Source: Gammaproteobacteria bacterium (GTDB taxonomy: Bacteria; Pseudomonadota; Gammaproteobacteria; Steroidobacterales; Steroidobacteraceae). From it: 6,286 nt of DNA. Made by a program: the position numbers and the translations under genes. The notes beneath the pieces were generated by a model. The model saw only the letters and a list, made by a program, of their open reading frames with translations. It searched no databases and was not told the DNA's origin. The stretch is from the NCBI GenBank assembly GCA_030830595.1, contig JAURMS010000113.1, forward strand, positions 1 to 6,286, given 5' to 3'. Position 1 is the stretch's first letter. The number at the start of each line of letters is the position of its first letter. Below, piece after piece: positions 5,331 to 6,286 of this stretch.

Positions 5331-6286
5331 TCAACCCAGCACATCGCGCACGCTGCCAATGATGGATTCCGCCTCGTCCTGGTCCAGGATCAGGACGGGG
5401 CGGAATTCGATGGCGCGCGGCTCGTAATGCGCCGGCAGCACCAGCACCCCGGCGTCAAACAGCCTGCGCGTCATTTCGTACGCGTCCATCGTATCTGACA
5501 GCAAACCCATGCACAGCCCTACCTGGTTTACCCGGAAGGGCGCATCGGCAAAGCCTTCACGGAACTGCTCTGTCAGCCGCAGCACGTTCCCGACGAACCC
5601 GGGGCGGGACGTGATATCGCAGACCGCAGCGGTGGCGACACAGCCGAGTTCGTTGCCGCCAAAAGTCGACATGTGCGGGAACTCGGTATCCAGGAACCAG
5701 TCTTTGATCGAAGGCGCCATCAGCACTGCCGCGTTGGGAACGATGCCGCCGCCCAGGCCCTTGGCCGTGGTCAGGATATCCGGCGCCACGCCCTGCTGCT
5801 GCCATAACCAGAAGCTGCCCGAGCTGCCGAGCCCGGTCTGAACTTCATCGAGTACGAAAACCGCCCCCTGTTCGTCGCAGATCCTGCGCACGGCCGCAAA
5901 GTAACCGGGATCGGGCTCCGGGAACCCCAACTGTGCGGGGCTGGCTTCCAGCAGCACGCAAGCCGTTTCCCCATCGACGGCCGCATGCAGCGCCTCGACG
6001 TCGTTGTACGGCACCTTGATGAATTCGGGAAAATCTAGCAGGTAGCGTTCGTGGTACTCGGGGCTGTCGCCGGCCGCCATCGCGAAGCAGCTGCTGCCGT
6101 GATAGCTGCCCCGAAGAGATACGAGCTTGCGGCGGCGGGTGAAGCCGCGGGCGGCGCGGATCGCCACCTCGTTGGCCTCCGAGCCACTGGCGGCAAAGGT
6201 GACGCCGGTCAGCGCGCCCCCGGTGCTGGCGACGAGCTTTGCGGCAGCCGATGCTTTATGGCCGGAGCACAGGAACAGGTTGCCGA
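5331..6286 (-). CDS. Class III PLP-dependent aminotransferase, 5'-truncated
   Basis: Fold-type I, class III (ornithine/GABA-type) aminotransferase; 317 codons are visible, and the frame is still open at the right edge (6286), so the start and about 100 or more N-terminal residues are missing. The GTG at 6165-6167 is an internal Val codon (the frame upstream reads GSEANEV), not the start. Landmarks in protein order: FAASGSEANEVA, whose GSEAN holds the cofactor phosphate; GSYHGSS; LLEASPAQLGFPEP, the position where most relatives have an EP-x-x-G-x-GG-type loop; LDEVQTGLGSSG, with the PLP-pyridine Asp at 5847-5849; TTAKGLGGG, with the Schiff-base Lys at 5760-5762; and STFGGNELG. The C-terminus EFRPVLILDQDE is typical. 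It converges with the operon with 27 bases between stops. The substrate cannot be read from the sequence; an amine or amino acid donor related to the operon's substrate is possible but unproven. Stop at 5331-5333. Confidence 0.9.
   Translation of the reverse strand, partial: GNLFLCSGHKASAAAKLVASTGGALTGVTFAASGSEANEVAIRAARGFTRRRKLVSLRGSYHGSSCFAMAAGDSPEYHERYLLDFPEFIKVPYNDVEALHAAVDGETACVLLEASPAQLGFPEPDPGYFAAVRRICDEQGAVFVLDEVQTGLGSSGSFWLWQQQGVAPDILTTAKGLGGGIVPNAAVLMAPSIKDWFLDTEFPHMSTFGGNELGCVATAAVCDITSRPGFVGNVLRLTEQFREGFADAPFRVNQVGLCMGLLSDTMDAYEMTRRLFDAGVLVLPAHYEPRAIEFRPVLILDQDEAESIIGSVRDVLG

Noticed and set aside
5509..5841. A 110-codon plus-strand open frame opposite the aminotransferase
   Set aside because: It is the antisense shadow of a clearly conserved aminotransferase and has no recognisable protein features.
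6165..6167. GTG (minus strand) as the aminotransferase start
   Set aside because: The frame continues upstream to the window edge through the conserved GSEAN phosphate-binding motif, so this is an internal Val codon.

Overview
The window is a compact, high-GC (visibly above 60% G+C) bacterial locus with little non-coding DNA, most like a proteobacterium. That assignment rests on base composition and gene families only, so the genus is not determined. Five genes run left to right as one operon-like unit, and a sixth converges on them from the right edge.

Layout: (1) 1-1151, beta subunit (SoxB) of a heterotetrameric sarcosine-oxidase-type flavoenzyme, missing its first codons at the left edge; (2) 1164-1403, small zinc-binding delta subunit (SoxD); (3) 1408-4281, large alpha subunit (SoxA); (4) 4281-4928, gamma subunit (SoxG), overlapping soxA by one base; (5) 4941-5303, a short carboxymuconolactone decarboxylase/AhpD-fold protein 12 bases behind soxG with a good ribosome binding site; (6) 5331-6286 on the minus strand, a class III PLP-dependent aminotransferase whose N-terminus lies beyond the right edge. 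The order B-D-A-G is the classical soxBDAG order. All intergenic gaps are 27 bases or shorter, and there is no stretch without a gene.

In the known enzyme, SoxB carries FAD and shares a covalent FMN with SoxA. SoxA carries NAD+ and a folate-binding GcvT-like domain that captures the methyl carbon as 5,10-methylene-tetrahydrofolate. SoxD binds zinc and SoxG helps hold the complex together. The FMN-linking His, the conserved GFK Lys, the zinc ligands and the folate-domain motifs are all recognisable here, so the complex is probably functional.

The main surprise is in SoxA. Textbook tetrameric sarcosine oxidases keep a ferredoxin-like N-terminal fold and a BFD-like middle segment but, as I recall them, lack the iron-sulfur cysteines in both. 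Here both sets are complete: C-x4-C-x2-C-x12-C at residues 62-83 and C-x-C-x32-C-x4-C at residues 503-543. These are the patterns of the 2Fe-2S subunits of hydrogen cyanide synthase, opine oxidase/dehydrogenase and related dye-linked proline dehydrogenases. The locus therefore looks like a Sox-architecture enzyme that may carry two 2Fe-2S clusters and pass electrons to a carrier rather than only to oxygen. SoxB is also divergent in substrate-side segments, so sarcosine may not be the true substrate. That functional reading is inference; the cysteine motifs are directly visible.
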